Translations under genes and position numbers: made by a program
Notes under the pieces: model-generated
Seen by the model: only the letters and a program-made list of their open reading frames with translations
Database searches by the model: none
What the model was told of the DNA's origin: nothing
Shown: positions 14,350 through 27,046 of the stretch, piece by piece
Layout: each line of letters begins with the position of its first letter
Position numbering within the stretch: the first letter of the stretch is position 1
Assembly (NCBI GenBank): GCA_032718475.1
Contig: JAUCBJ010008339.1
Coordinates: forward strand, 1-57,587
Source of the DNA: Nemertoderma westbladi
Taxonomy: Eukaryota > Xenacoelomorpha > Nemertodermatida > Nemertodermatidae
DNA: 57,587 bases
Direction of reading: 5' to 3'

Positions 14350-16402
14350 ACAACTATTTACTTTGAAAATATTATTTTAATAAAATAATTTCCTTTACCT
14401 ACTATATAAATATAACGTTCCCCAATAAAGTTAACGAATATGTCAGTATGTAGACATAATGGTTGCATATAGACTAATTTAATAAGAAAAAATATTTAAA
14501 GTTTGTCAAAAATTGATGAAATCTAAATAATATTTATTTAAATTTTATTAGGCCTATTATAATAATAATTTAATTGGCATAACAATTATTAATTCCAATA
14601 CTTTTTTTCTTGTATTTGATATAATGTATATAATTTTGTATTTTCCATGCATTTACAGCTGAGTAAGGGTCTATAAAATTAAAGTGTTAAATAATTAACA
14701 ATCTATATATAAATTAATAGAAAACATTTTAGTAGCAACCTGTACTAGAGGCAGCACAGACTGACTGTGTTTACCTAGAAACTTCCACAAATATATTTTG
14801 TTCGTTTTTCGTTTAAAGCTGTTTTGGTGGACTTACTAACAGTAAACATGTTATTCTTGAACGGTAAAGCCCGGTCCTCTTGCCATACGATTACATTTAT
14901 CTGTGAGTGCCCACTATATGATTACGCCATCAGCTATCTATGTTCCTTCTTATAGAAAAACAGATGTAAGCCACTGTGATTTCATTGGAACCACAGGAAC
15001 TTGTGGGAAATATTATGAGGGCCTTTTCCTTGATTGGTAGACTTTCTTCTAGTTTAGGAAACAAACATGTTATTGTCGTATTTCTTTTAGGACTACTTAT
15101 TCGCTCACACATACGTGTGCCCCTATGTACAACGTATCTTCTCCTTTTCCAATAAAATCTCATTAGTTTATCAACCGGATACCACCAGGATGTTTTCAAT
15201 CCCTTGGGGACGAAACTTTTTAAACATCTTTAGGTTTTATCTTCACTCAGATAACCCTTTGAAAAATCGTCTGAATTATTTATTCGCGTATCCAAGTGCC
15301 TCCTTTCCCTAAAGAGTAAACTTATTTCTGCTTTTAATACATTTTTAAAATCACTTAGCCATTTCTGTGTGAAATCTTTGCGACGAACTAAAGCACTTTA
15401 TTATTGAGTAACCCGGAATCGGCAATGGTTGTTTACTTTATTAAGCGGCCCGTTTATTCTCTGGGGTTATTAATAATGTTAGTCAAGAAATCTCAACAGT
15501 ATATTATTTCTCAGATAATCTGCTTAATATAGGGAAGTGCTATAAGCGCCCACAAACGCCAGATGCCTTAATAATATATAAAACTCGGAGACGAAAATAA
15601 CGTAATCTCGAAAGACAGTATTTATTTAATGGAACTTACTTCCTACCCACCCACTAAGAAAAATTATTATATTTTCAACAACAATCTCGAGATTACAGGA
15701 ATCTATAAAAAATTATATATTTAATTAAAATACCGTTACGTGAAAGAAACTAAAAGAATAAAAATTACCAAAAATAATAAGGGATAAGGATAAGGGATAA
15801 GGAATAAGGAATAATGTAGCCAAAATTTAATTTTTCAGTAAAGAATCTGCTGGTTATTTGAGTCGATTTTCTCCTGGAGTGTGTTGTTTGGTTGGAGCGG
15901 TCTCGGAGATCAGCTCGGATCATATCGGAATAGTGTTGATTATAATCCAAAACCATTCCAAATATCTTGTCGTTGTCGCTAAACAACCGAATAATAACTG
16001 ACAAACAAATCTGCTAATAATAGACAACTCATTCAGTCAACCATATGTTAAGAATCAATTCGACGCAGTTGCATTGCGTTCATGTATAACAGGCCTTATA
16101 TTACAGGAACCGAAGGTCACATGCAGAACTCCCCCTTAGTTGATTTAGTTATTGTACGTACGTACATCAATAGGTTCATGTGTATTATATGTCTAACACG
16201 CACACTTTTCTGGCAGGCACACTTATTGTCTGGGACTACGCAGTATAGATCGGCTTGCAGTATGATACCATTACAGCGCACTGAATGGTTTGAGTTATGC
16301 GCTGACGTCTATACAAAGATTTCGGACGGCCATTCATAAGGCCATTCTCATCAGTGACATTCGCAATACGTATCATTATTGATGAGAAACTGACCTGTGG
16401 AA
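14350..16402. other. AT-rich intergenic DNA, no supported gene
   Basis: About 2 kb of AT-rich sequence. It holds a short imperfect GGATAAG/GGAATAAG microsatellite at about 15778-15814. It also holds a perfect 10-bp inverted repeat, GTAATCTCGA near 15602 and TCGAGATTAC near 15688, which could mark a small degenerate MITE. The short open frames on both strands resemble no family I know and lack good splice context. The last 150 bases contain fragments resembling the next minisatellite. Confidence 0.5.
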
Positions 16403-17565
16403 TGACATCGGCTGAACTTAGTGTTTCTGTATACGCCTGCCTGCGGAATGACATCGGCTGAACTTAGTGTTTCTGTATACGCCTGCCTGCGGTATGACAT
16501 CGGCTGAACTTAGTGTTTCTGTATACGCCTGTCTGCGGTATGACATCGGCTGAACTTAGTGTTTCTGTATACGCCTGTCTGCGGTATATGACATCGGCAG
16601 AACTTAGTGTTTCTGTATACGCCTGCCTGCGGTATGACATCGGCAGAACTTAGTGTTTCTGTATACGCCTGTCTGCGGTATATGACATCGGCAGAACTTA
16701 GTGTTTCTGTATACGCCTGTCTGCGGTATATGACATCGGCAGAACTTAGTGTTTCTGTATACGCCTGCCTGCGGTATGACATCGGCAGAACTTAGTGTTT
16801 CTGTATACGCCTGCCTGCGGTATATGACATCGGCTGAACTTAGTGTTTCTGTATACGCCTGCCTGCGGAATGACATCGGCTGAACTTAGTGTTTCTGTAT
16901 ACGCCTGCCTGCGGTATGACATCGGCTGAACTTAGTGTTTCTGTATACGCCTGTCTGCGGTATATGACATCGGCAGAACTTAGTGTTTCTGTATACGCCT
17001 GCCTGCGGTATGACATCGGCTGAACTTAGTGTTTCTGTATACGCCTGTCTGCGGTATGACATCGGCTGAACTTAGTGTTTCTGTATACGCCTGTCTGCGG
17101 TATATGACATCGGCAGAACTTAGTGTTTCTGTATACGCCTGCCTGCGGTATGACATCGGCAGAACTTAGTGTTTCTGTATACGCCTGTCTGCGGTATATG
17201 ACATCGGCAGAACTTAGTGTTTCTGTATACGCCTGTCTGCGGTATATGACATCGGCAGAACTTAGTGTTTCTGTATACGCCTGCCTGCGGTATGACATCG
17301 GCAGAACTTAGTGTTTCTGTATACGCCTGCCTGCGGTATATGACATCGGCTGAACTTAGTGTTTCTGTATACGCCTGCCTGCGGAATGACATCGGCTGAA
17401 CTTAGTGTTTCTGTATACGCCTGCCTGCGGTATGACATCGGCAGAACTTAGTGTTTCTGTATACGCCTGCCTGCAGTATGACATCGGCTGAACTTAGTGT
17501 TTCTGTATACGCCTGCCTGCAGTATGACATCGGCTGAACTTAGTGTTTCTGTATACGCCTGCCTT
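16403..17565. repeat. 46/48-bp minisatellite with a 516-bp higher-order repeat
   Basis: About 25 copies of a unit containing tgacatcggctgaacttagt, then gtttctgtatacgcctgcct, and ending gcggta or gcggtata, giving 46- and 48-bp versions. Positions 16510-16876 reappear at 17026-17392, an offset of 516 bp. That equals eleven units (six of 46 bp and five of 48 bp), so a block of eleven units was duplicated in tandem. Apparent 60-90 codon frames inside it are by-products of the repeat. Confidence 0.95.
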
Positions 17566-20500
17566 GTGTTTGCGTATAAATTTGTTGATGATATGATGCG
17601 CTGCTATATGCGTACTTGCGGGATCTTTTAGACTCACCTGCGATTTACGCTCTGCAGTTCATCAGTTGTAGGATTGTCGGGGGTCTCGAGGATCAATATG
17701 GAAAGATAAAGACAGAGCCCCCCCCCCTTCCTCCTTAGATACTTTGTGTTCCTTGGGGATAAACATTATTGGGGCGGCTTTCTCTCGGTTATTACAAATC
17801 CATGCTGTTACTGAACAAAATGTTTGTTTGATTCCGTTGACAAAATCTGACAGCGCCGAAAAATCGACCCATCAGGGTGAAAACATCCACATTAACATAC
17901 AGTACAGTAGCAACACACTGTGATTTTACCTAAATTTCGTAAAGTTTAGTTCAGTGACTGGAAGCGACGACACCACTAGAACACTTCGACTGCACTAAAT
18001 CTTTACATAATTTAAGTATATTAGTACTCCATCATACAGGAGGTACATTTGGAGGCATCGAAATAAACAAATTTAATGAGTTTATATAGAAAAATCGCGA
18101 TAAATAAATTAAATTCTTGCAATTTTATTTTAGTTATATCATTCCTGTACCTAAATATCTCGACAATATCAGCATATGTGGCATTTTATATGTTGGTATT
18201 TCTACCTCTGCGGGAACCATTTTGTGACCAGGTTAGAGTTACTGTGAACTCTGTGAATCAAAACAAGTTACTCAAGTATCACATATACCTGAATACATTT
18301 GAGTTTGACGTTAAATGACGAGAGGTTGGCTCTGATGAGCATTAGTAGCAGCTTCTTGGGCGCAATCCGGCGCTGAAAGAACATACTTACACCTGGTAAT
18401 CACTGGCAAGGTCGGCCCAAATTTCATAAGATCAATGGTAACACAACCCCTCCGATAAGAATACAGTCAAAAGTTGTTTTTCATTAGTTGAGCAACGTGT
18501 TTTAATGGGACCATTGCCTGTCAGACCTTTGTGAACAAACTGATTCAAAGATTTAATTGACTTGGAGTAATTGAGCAAGTCTTGGTCATAATGGTGGCAT
18601 TATCCCGAAGTACGTGTGTTAAAGGAGTTGCCGTGCGGTCTCCGAAAGTGCCGGGTGAGTTATATACGTAAGGCACAAAGCCAATAGCTGGAGGAGCTTT
18701 GGATAATTACTATGACCACTTGTTTTTTGTCCAAGTAGTCAGAAGGCGCTACAGTATACTTTGCCTATAGTTTTGCCACAGTTTCATATTTAAAATGCAA
18801 CTCAATATCGGCATTATTTTCATAAGTTATATATTTTTATTATGTTTAAAATGAAATAAGAGTGTCTTTTACGCCTTGGGTTTGGGTGTGCATAGCAACC
18901 ATGTCAATCGAATCAATAAAATTTGAGGATTTTCACCCTTCTTGCTAAGGGAATGTTTTCGGCTGGTTCACTGGTCAGTGAAGAAATTGATCGATGTGAT
19001 TGATCTACAATAAATTTTTTACCAAGTATAGGCGTGATCGTGGAGTCTCTACAGGTCTGTGTCGCAAGAAGGTGCCCAGTAACGAATCGACTAGCAGATT
19101 AACACCGCACAATAGTTGATCCCCAAGAAATGTACATACACTATTCAACATCAACCTGGTTACATATTGCCACTTTGTACATGTGGCGAACCGTGACTAT
19201 TTATAAGTGGCTGTTTGAGGAACCAAATAAATTAGACTTATCCACAACCGTAACTACCATTACAGTCAAAAGTGAAACAGAACGGATGCAACATGAACAC
19301 AAAAAACGATATGTATTATATTGTAAGTGTTCCTTAAAATCAACCTGTCAAATACAGTTTGGTTGTCTACTTCGTAAAGAACTAGCGAATAAGCTCGGTT
19401 GACGGTTGTTAATGCGCGCATCATTATTAATTAGTTAATTGTGGCACACAAAAAATTATAGTATCCGTAGGTTAGGCTCGAATAAGGCGGTAGGTGCCGA
19501 TCGATACAGGCGGGATAGTGGCTGCAATGTTAGTCGTGGACCGTCCAACAGATGGGTCGGATACTATATCGACCGGAATACTTAGTCTTGAATCGACTGA
19601 GATAGAGATCAATGTATCCCCAGGCTACAACATTGCTCCACATGGCTTCATACACGACCGCCGATAAGGGAAGAAAGACATTCATTCCGTATCGGCGCAT
19701 GCCGCACGTAGATTTGATCTTTTCAAGTTTCAATTCAGGGTTGTCCACGGCCAGCGATAAAACCACAGGTGGACGCGTCGATGGGCGGCCCTAGCTATCG
19801 GGACGGAGATTTACAAATCGCCTTTCCTGGTGAAACTTGTGCTCATTCACTTATATTTCTGTCAAACTTCAATAAGATAAGAATTATGATGAATTTATAC
19901 AGTGATTGATCCTTTACCCGTAATACATTTAGGAGTAAGGCTATAGGTGGAAATCTATCCGTTTGTCTTTATTGGTGAGACGACCCGATAAATTTAGGGT
20001 GTTTGACAATCGGGAATACATTTGTTTAATGTGGTAAAATATGTATGGATCATTGTTTAGAGTCATGAATCTATGTCTAAAGATTTTGTATATTAATTTA
20101 TCTTAACCAATGAAAATAGTAAACTACCCGGTACATAGTTTATTATAAATGACTTTCAGTATCGAAAACCGCAGTATTCCAAATTCAGTTAGAAAAATTC
20201 ACCAACCCAAAGTACATAGTTTGAGAAGTAAAAATATATTTAGTGCTGAACCTGAAACACGTATCATCACTTGTACCACATTTCTCCTTTTTTGTCATAC
20301 CTTTTGCAGTACTTTATTCTGGTTAATAATTATTAATGTGTCGCTCTATTGCAATCATATAGTAAGATTTTGATTCTTTGAATTACTGAGAGCCTCTGAT
20401 CTGACATACAATCTCTACGCATTTGAAACTCTATGCATCTTTCACAATAATTATTATCAACATAAGTTTGTTTGTTGGATTGGAGCCTGTTACTGTACGT

Positions 20501-21043
20501 AGTACGTACGCCTACCGATAGAATATTGTATCACAAAGAAGTTAGGTTCTCTACTAACACTTCTGACAAGTGTTTTACTAATGGTATTTATGGGCGACGC
20601 CCTTCACAACAATTTGAGTTATTGTAACGGCTTTGTGGCGGAAAATCGTAGTACTGGTACTGAGTAGATCCCAGGTAAGTAGGTCGACCCGTTGACGCAA
20701 TCAGTGAGAATTCGTCATTATGTGGGTGAGTTATTATTAGTATACTGGTAACAGAACGTTATTGGGGACAACTACATGTGTATAATGATTCTGATTTTTG
20801 TCCTTGATTTTATATGAATCCCTGACTCCTGAGGTTTTAACAATAATAAATTTCACAAAGTTTCTTAGATTATAGCCGTACGGTTAGGGTCCAACAATAA
20901 CGGATTCATTTTGGGTTTGGCCCTCCACTCTTAGAATTTGGGCGGCCCATGTTAAATAAACGAGTTGTACCTCAGAGTTTAGTTTCGTTTAGTTACTGAC
21001 TGACTGGACCCATTGCAGGACCCGTTGACCGGACAATCTGCGG
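17566..21043. other. Intergenic DNA, no supported gene
   Basis: About 3.5 kb of unique sequence. It includes a C10 run at 17718-17727. One weak first-exon candidate lies on the plus strand: an ATG at 18591 with 21 open codons up to a CCGG|GTGAGT donor-like site at 18654/18655. Another donor-like CAG|GTAAGT is at about 20673. The minus-strand frame at 19530-19766 reads smoothly but matches nothing I recognise. I cannot support any complete gene. Confidence 0.4.
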
Positions 21044-23136
21044 ACCTGCCCTTTTATTAACCTGCTCCTTTACTAACCTGTCCCTTTACTAACCTGCTCC
21101 TTTACTAACCTGATCCTTTACTAACCTGCTCCTTTACTAACCTGTCCCTTTACTAACCTGCTCCTTTACTAACCTGATCCTTTACTAACCTGATCCTTTA
21201 CTAACCTGATCCTTTACTAACCTGCTCCTTTACTAACCTGCTCCTTTACTAACCTGATCCTTTACTAACCTGCTCCTTTACTAACCTGCTCCTTTACTAA
21301 CCTGATCCTTTACTAACCTGCCCCTTTACTAACCTGCTCCTTTACTAACCTGCCCTTTTATTAACCTGCTCCTTTACTAACCTGTCCCTTTACTAACCTG
21401 CTCCTTTACTAACCTGCTCCTTTACTAACCTGCTCCTTTACTAACCTGCTCCTTTACTAACCTGCTCCTTTACTAACCTGTCCCTTTACTAACCTGCCCC
21501 TTTACTAACCTGCTCCTTTACTAACCTGCCCCTTTATTAACCTGCTCCTTTACTAACCTTTCCCTTTACTAACCTGTCCCTTTACTAACCTGCTCCTTTA
21601 CTAACCTGTCCCTTTACTAACCTGTCCCTTTACTAACCTGCTCCTTTACTAACCTGTCCCTTTACTAACCTGTCCCTTTACTAACCTGCTCCTTTATTAA
21701 CCTGCTCCTTTACTAACCTGTCCCTTTACTAACCTGCCCCTTTACTAACCTGCCCCTTTACTAACCTGTCCCTTTACTAACCTGCCCCTTTACTAACCTG
21801 CTCCTTTACTAACCTGCCCCTTTACTAACCTGCTCCTTTACTAACCTGATCCTTTACTAACCTGCTCCTTTACTAACCTGATCCTTTACTAACCTGATCC
21901 TTTACTAACCTGCTCCTTTACTAACCTGCCCCTTTACTAACCTGCTCCTTTACTAACCTGCCCCTTTACTAACCTGCTCCTTTACTAACCTGCCCCTTTA
22001 CTAACCTGCTCCTTTACTAACCTGCCCCTTTACTAACCTGCTCCTTTACTAACCTGCTCCTTTACTAACCTGCTCCTTTACTAACCTGCCCCTTTACTAA
22101 CCTGCTCCTTTACTAACCTGTCCCTTTACTAACCTGCTCCTTTACTAACCTGCTCCTTTACTAACCTGCTCCTTTATTAACCTGCTCCTTTACTAACCTG
22201 ATCCTTTACTAACCTGCCTCTTTACTAACCTGCTCCTTTACTAACCTGCTCCTTTACTAACCTGCTCCTTTATTAACCTGCTCCTTTATTAACCTGCTCC
22301 TTTACTAACCTGATCCTTTACTAACCTGCTCCTTTACTAACCTGCTCCTTTACTAACCTGCTCCTTTACTAACCTGCTCCTTTACTAACCTGCTCCTTTA
22401 CTAACCTGCTCCTTTACTAACCTGCTCCTTTATTAACCTGCTCCTTTACTAACCTGATCCTTTACTAACCTGCCCCTTTACTAACCTGCTCCTTTACTAA
22501 CCTGCTCCTTTACTAACCTGATCCTTTACTAACCTGCTCCTTTACTAACCTGCTCCTTTACTAACCTGCTCCTTTACTAACCTGCTCCTTTACTAACCTG
22601 CTCCTTTACTAACCTGCTCCTTTACTAACCTGATCCTTTACTAACCTGCTCCTTTACTAACCTGCTCCTTTACTAACCTGCTCCTTTACTAACCTGCTCC
22701 TTTACTAACCTGCTCCTTTATTAACCTGCTCCTTTACTAACCTGATCCTTTACTAACCTGCCCCTTTACTAACCTGCTCCTTTACTAACCTGCTCCTTTA
22801 CTAACCTGATCCTTTACTAACCTGCTCCTTTACTAACCTGCTCCTTTACTAACCTGCTCCTTTACTAACCTGCTCCTTTACTAACCTGCTCCTTTACTAA
22901 CCTGCTCCTTTACTAACCTGATCCTTTACTAACCTGCTCCTTTACTAACCTGCTCCTTTACTAACCTGCTCCTTTAATAACCTGCTCCTTTACTAACCTG
23001 CTCCTTTACTAACCTGCACCTTTACTAACCTGCTCCTTTACTAACCTGCTCCTTTACTAACCTGATCCTTTACTAACCTGATCCTTTACTAACCTGCTCC
23101 TTTACTAACCTGCTCCTTTACTAACCTGCTCCTTTA
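21044..23136. repeat. 16-bp minisatellite containing TACTAAC, about 130 copies
   Basis: A 2.1-kb array of the 16-bp unit CTCCTTTACTAACCTG. Variation is concentrated in the first positions (CTCC, ATCC, TCCC, CCCC), with occasional TTATTAAC. Every unit has a pyrimidine tract followed by TACTAAC, the classic branch-point consensus. The reverse complement of each unit contains CAGGTTAGT, a 5' splice-site consensus. The flanks contain related blocks in opposite orientation (ctgactggacc...cattgc near 21000-21016; gcaatggg...ggtccggtcag at 23141-23170), so the array may sit inside a small inverted-repeat element. Confidence 0.97.
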
Positions 23137-25303
23137 AATGGCAATGGGTTCGATCAACAGGTCCGGTCAGTATAGCCTTTGCCTAAATCATATGTGAAAA
23201 TGACTTTAATTATTGTCAACTATTTTTTGTTGTGTTTCCCAATATTGTTAGTATATTGGATTTAATGGTAGGCGACAGATTTAACTACCGAGTTCGACTT
23301 ACGTAAAAGTATATAAGTATATGTGATACTCATTCCTCTTATTTGTATACACCATTGGATTAGCATTCGATAATTAGTTAAATGTCTCTAGGCTATATTC
23401 TGAATACACTATTAACTGGCCACTTTCAGCCCTTGCACGCCTTTTTTGACTTATAATCACGGCATGTATACCGGTACTCACTCCGCGAGAGAAACCCGTA
23501 AACGTTGGGATTGCAGCACGCGGAAAGTTGTTGACAACTCGACACGATTTAACCCCACGGCTATGAGTTACTTGCCCCACTGCCCACTCCGCCCCACGCC
23601 CGAATCCACCTTCCTTTTTATTTCTCTGGTTAACTCGAGTTGGCCTAATGAAGCGGCTGTGGGGCGGGTTGCTGGCCGATATTCTCTCTAGTCTTCAATA
23701 TCTCCTTTGTATGAGTTAGTTCATTTCACAAAATAAACATAACGGGACCAAAGTATATGGACTGTCGACTTAAAAATTTTTGCAAATAGTTTTAGACCCT
23801 AAGTAAACATCAAAGATCTCTTGCTGGTCCTGGTACACATTTAAGATGGTCGTTTGTTTTTAATAGTAAAAGGGAGGAATGAAGTGGTAGGCATTCACCA
23901 GCGGCAGCATAGTGTAAAGACGATAGAAAAAAAAAGTATTGAGGGTCTTTAGCTGGTTATATTATATTAGGTAAAGATACAATAGTAAACGTTTTCGACC
24001 TACCGGTCTGCATCAGACTATGTATTATATATAGATAGTAAAAGGGAGCGTAGACCCCAGAATTTCACAAAAACATCCATTCACTTCTGCATGAAGACAG
24101 CGTTGAACAATCTTTGGAAGACCAACTAATAGGTTAAATCTTCTGTACCAGTACGGTAGAAAAAATATAAAATTCACAATCCAATTTGTTTCCCGATTAT
24201 ATTTTTTCATCCCATGATAGGCAAATTTTGTTTCAAAGAATAGCTGGCCTTTTTATAGGCGGCATATATAAATGTACACAGTAAGTTGAGGATTTGAGCT
24301 CATTTATAGTCATTCATTCAATGATAATGACGCAAGCATCTGCCAGCGGAAAGAAATACACATCAATTAAACCTCTATGCGACATTCATTTCGGCATGGC
24401 ACCCACCGAACCCAAGATGGCGATATGAATGAATGCTGATGATATTGAAGGTGAACCTGTGACACCCGATTGGACTACAAATCAGAATGGTAAACGAAAA
24501 TTATAATGTTTACAACATCTGGTTGAGAAAACATTTTCGTTTGGAGAAATAGGCGGGGGGGGGGGGGGGTATTTGTATAATGCGTGAGATGCCGCCTATA
24601 AGAGGAGTGGTAGTGACTAATCTGGTCAGTAAAGGGGCCCGTCGGGGTATAGTTGGAGGTTATATGCCGTTTCTGAACCGCCCAAACCAGAGGGATGTTC
24701 ATCTATCGACTTTTATTCACAGTTAAAAGGCTCCGTGAATTGATTCTATTGTCGGGACAAAAGTTCCGGTAAAGGGGAAAAAGAACACGGTTTAGATGGC
24801 AGCGCCGAACGATAATTACACCCCGGGGCTGTCCCCTCCTTGTTAACATGAAGGCCCCGGAGACAGACTTTCGCCGCTTTTGTTGGCGACTGCAAAGGGC
24901 CGGTGGTTTCCTATATAAAATTAGCTAATTTACTAATTATCTGGCTTAGTGCCTTAGAACTGGTCTCTGTTGCAGGCGGGCGAGCTGAGCGGAAGGGATG
25001 GGTTGTGGGTCCATAGCTGAACGCTAGGACGCCCTCTATACAAACTCACGACCTCTGCTTCGCATTGCCCACCGCAGTCATTATCCTCGATTGAATACCT
25101 CTGTGGGCAAATGCTTTTAATCTAAAACCGGGTTGAGGCGTGGTGTGACATCGTCGTTGATGATATGTATAATGTAGTGGTCCGCACTCGTTGTAGTCTT
25201 CCGAATTACTCTCGGTTTTTGCTAAATGGATATGATATTGATATTGAGGGGCTTGGTTATATGAATGGGGTAAAATAATTATGAAGTAAAATGGTGTATT
25301 AAT
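23137..25303. other. Intergenic DNA with a G15 tract, no supported gene
   Basis: Mixed-composition unique DNA. A homopolymer of 15 G lies at 24555-24569. The motif gatagtaaaagggag or a close variant occurs near 23862 and 24036. A minus-strand stretch near 24030-24170 has an acceptor-like ctaccgtactggtacag and an open frame after it, but no family is recognisable. The other short open frames look random. Confidence 0.4.
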
Positions 25304-25787
25304 TATACACGTATATCATACACGTATGTCATACACGTATGTCATACACATATGTCATACACGTATGTCATACACATATGTCATACACGTATGTCATACA
25401 CGTATGTCATACACGTATGTCATACACATATGTCATACATGTATGTCATACACGTATGTCATACACGTATGTCATACACTTATGTCATACACGTATGTCA
25501 TACACGTATGTCATACACGTATGTCATACACGTATGTCATACACGTATGTCATACACGTATGTCATGTCATACACGTATGTCATGTCATACACGTATATA
25601 TCATACACGTATATATCATACACGTATGTCATACACGTATGTCATACACGTATGTCATACACGTATGTCATACACGTATGTCATACACGTATGTCATACA
25701 CGTATGTCATACACGTATGTCATACACGTATATATCATACACGTATGACATACACGTATGTCATACACGTATGTCATACACGTATGT
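25304..25787. repeat. 13-bp minisatellite CATACACGTATGT, about 37 copies
   Basis: A tandem array of CATACACGTATGT with sporadic variants (acatatg, gtatatatcatac, tcatgtcatac). Each unit contains the inverted repeat CATAC-AC-GTATG, so the array can fold into a ladder of hairpins. Because 13 leaves remainder 1 on division by 3 and the unit is stop-free, all three forward frames are open and read the same 13-residue peptide, MSYTYVIHVCHTR. I treat these frames as by-products. Confidence 0.96.
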
Positions 25788-25930
25788 TCTTTATCATAAA
25801 CAGTCTCAACCCCGCTTTAATTACAATGAGTGACTCAGTGCACAGGGTTGTCGTTGTACTGATGATGTACTGATTAATATAATAAGATCCAAGGTTGTGG
25901 AGGCCCTGGCGATGTGAATTATTACTAAGG

Positions 25931-26074
25931 CCTGGGGCCGTATTCATAGTTCACACTAGCCACAGGTAAGGTAAGGTAGTCAGACTATATAGCACTAAAT
26001 TTAACCTAAATTTAGTGCGAAGTTTGTGCTAGTCTGACTAAGTGGCTAGTGAGAACTAAGAATACGGCACCTGG
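25931..26074. mobile_element. 144-bp MITE-like palindromic element
   Basis: Terminal inverted repeats CCTGGGGCCGTATTCATAGTTC (left) and GAACTAAGAATACGGCACCTGG (right) match over 22 bases with three mismatches. Inside are nested inverted arms: TAGCCAC/GTGGCTA, TAGTCAGACTA/TAGTCTGACTA and GCACTAAATTTA/TAAATTTAGTGC, so almost the whole element folds into one hairpin. It has no coding capacity. It looks like a non-autonomous DNA transposon. I see no clear target-site duplication and cannot assign a superfamily. Confidence 0.75.
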
Positions 26075-27046
26075 GTCACACATAAACAGTCAACATTCAA
26101 AGTGCACAAGTCGTATCTTTACTATCTTACTTAAAAGTTGAAAGCTGGCACCTCTAGCACTAGCAACCAATCAGAAGTAACAACTATTTCCCAACTGGAT
26201 ATTGCGTGACAGTTAAACCCTTTTATAGCTGGTCTAATGCTATATAGCCAATGATTATTTATAAGCTGAAAGTTGAACGTTTGTGTATGAATCGGGCCTA
26301 ACCACTAACGAGTATTTTATATAAAATTGGTTTGGAGTGTTTTAAACTACTTTTCAGAAATTCAAATACAAATTTTCAAATATAACGACAAACGATTTTA
26401 TAACTTAACAACAAATAACTTATAATTGGCTTTACCACAACTAGAGCCCCAACCTTGTTAATCATCCAATATTACATAAGTTGGTCGGTAATAATAACTT
26501 GTGTCTAGGTTTTACTACATTGTAGGCGCCGTAATTTATAATGGAGCAGTGGGAGGGCTGCGTAAATCTATTCACTACAATGAATGCATTAGTTTCACCA
26601 ACTGGTACATTGTGGCAATAACTGGTTTTAGTTTAGTGTGTGGCACTGGTACATGATAACATATAGTAGCCCTGGACGGAGCCATTAGGGCCCATTACAG
26701 TACATCGTGTCAAGGGGGTCTCATTAATGGCCACGCAGAAAGCTGAAACCGGGTCACAAAAGGCCAACACAAGTCCAACTGATAGACAAACAAAAGCGTA
26801 CAGCGGGTCAGCAATGCGAGAGAATTGGGTCCTTATGAAAGAAACGCCGGGCTCCTACGTCCACGCAAAGAGCTCAATGAGACCGTTTCTATGTTCAGCT
26901 GAAATTTTAAACTGAATGAACTAATTGGCTGAACTGCTGAGAACATATCGTTAGGGGAGAGGATTTTACCACACTGTCCTGCCCTCTCAAAGACCCAACT
27001 GAACCGGTCTACATTCGATATCTAAATCGCTATTATATTGATGAGA
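26075..27046. other. Intergenic DNA, possible further MITE fragment
   Basis: Unique DNA without a supported gene. The sequence gtatgaatcgggcc near 26284-26300 resembles the end of a second MITE of the kind that begins GGCCCGATTCATAC, but I found no matching left end. The 62-codon frame at 26727-26915 resembles nothing known. Confidence 0.35.

Noticed and set aside
16510-17392. Repeated 90-codon minus-strand frames and 62-codon plus frames
   Set aside because: By-products of the 46/48-bp minisatellite; identical pairs reflect the 516-bp block duplication.
18320-18380. TGATGAG and CTGAAAG near each other, suggesting a C/D-box snoRNA or hammerhead
   Set aside because: The spacing is too short for a snoRNA and there are no complementary helices for a ribozyme.
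19530-19766. Minus-strand frame containing FLPLSAVVYEA, briefly resembling a dicarboxylate/amino-acid symporter
   Set aside because: The match is too short, the conserved glycine and aspartate positions of that family are absent, and no splice sites frame it.
25326-25873. Three overlapping plus-strand frames of 140-173 codons
   Set aside because: All three frames read the same 13-residue peptide because the 13-bp unit is stop-free and shifts phase each time.
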